From contig DKWX01000017.1 of NCBI GenBank assembly GCA_002491945.1, positions 1 to 14,964 on the forward strand: DNA of 14,964 nucleotides, given 5' to 3'. The DNA is from Porphyromonadaceae bacterium UBA7141 (GTDB lineage: Bacteria; Bacteroidota; Bacteroidia; Bacteroidales; Muribaculaceae). Positions 14,949 to 14,964 of this stretch are shown here, piece after piece. The position numbers and the translations under genes were made by a program. How positions within the stretch are numbered: position 1 is the stretch's first letter; each line of letters starts with the position of its first letter. The notes beneath the pieces are model-generated. The model ran no database searches, was not told the DNA's origin, and saw only the letters and a list, made by a program, of their open reading frames with translations.

Positions 14949-14964
14949 AGAAACTGTTTAAAAT

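Noticed and set aside
14949..14964. Terminal bases at the right edge considered as an insertion sequence end
   Set aside because: Too short to assess; no transposase or matching inverted end is in the window.

Overview
The window looks like a chromosomal segment from a gut-type Bacteroidales bacterium, most plausibly Muribaculaceae. That placement is inferred from the gene families (a full-length type IX secretion protein SprA next to ruvA, and Bacteroidales-type RecR, SIMPL and low-molecular-weight phosphatase proteins), from coding GC near 50-55%, and from starts without Shine-Dalgarno sequences. No rRNA gene or other taxonomic marker confirms it.

The left 3.6 kb (1-3576) is an accessory genome-defence module on the + strand. 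It holds the 3' 1040 codons of a large Eco57I-type restriction-modification methyltransferase, whose start lies outside the window. A small DprA/SLOG-like protein follows, translationally coupled by a 1-base overlap (TAATG). The region after the NPPY motif of the methyltransferase, where target recognition is expected, is much more AT-rich than the rest of the gene. This suggests that the specificity domain was exchanged.

The module ends in a 98-bp nested inverted repeat (3573-3670) followed by two 23-bp tandem units (3673-3718). A near-identical copy of the right half of the inverted repeat (30 of 32 bases) recurs at 4560-4591, so the SIMPL gene (3720-4427, - strand) lies between two direct repeats. 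A degenerate relative occurs at 14868-14948. A weak partial look-alike lies in the sprA leader. These appear to be one family of dispersed intergenic repeats with no transposase nearby.

The centre (4683-12167, - strand) is sprA, encoding the giant outer-membrane beta-barrel translocon of the type IX secretion system. Its 5' leader contains a run of eight G on the coding strand 19 nt before the start codon, with a run of seven A just upstream. ruvA (12338-12919, - strand) lies upstream of sprA in the same direction, separated by a hairpin.

The right end is core genome on the + strand. recR (divergent from ruvA) is followed 2 nt later by a GNAT acetyltransferase, then a low-molecular-weight protein-tyrosine phosphatase. 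Two recombination-repair genes thus share one divergent intergenic region. No intergenic gap exceeds 300 bases. No tRNA, rRNA, CRISPR array or transposase gene was seen.
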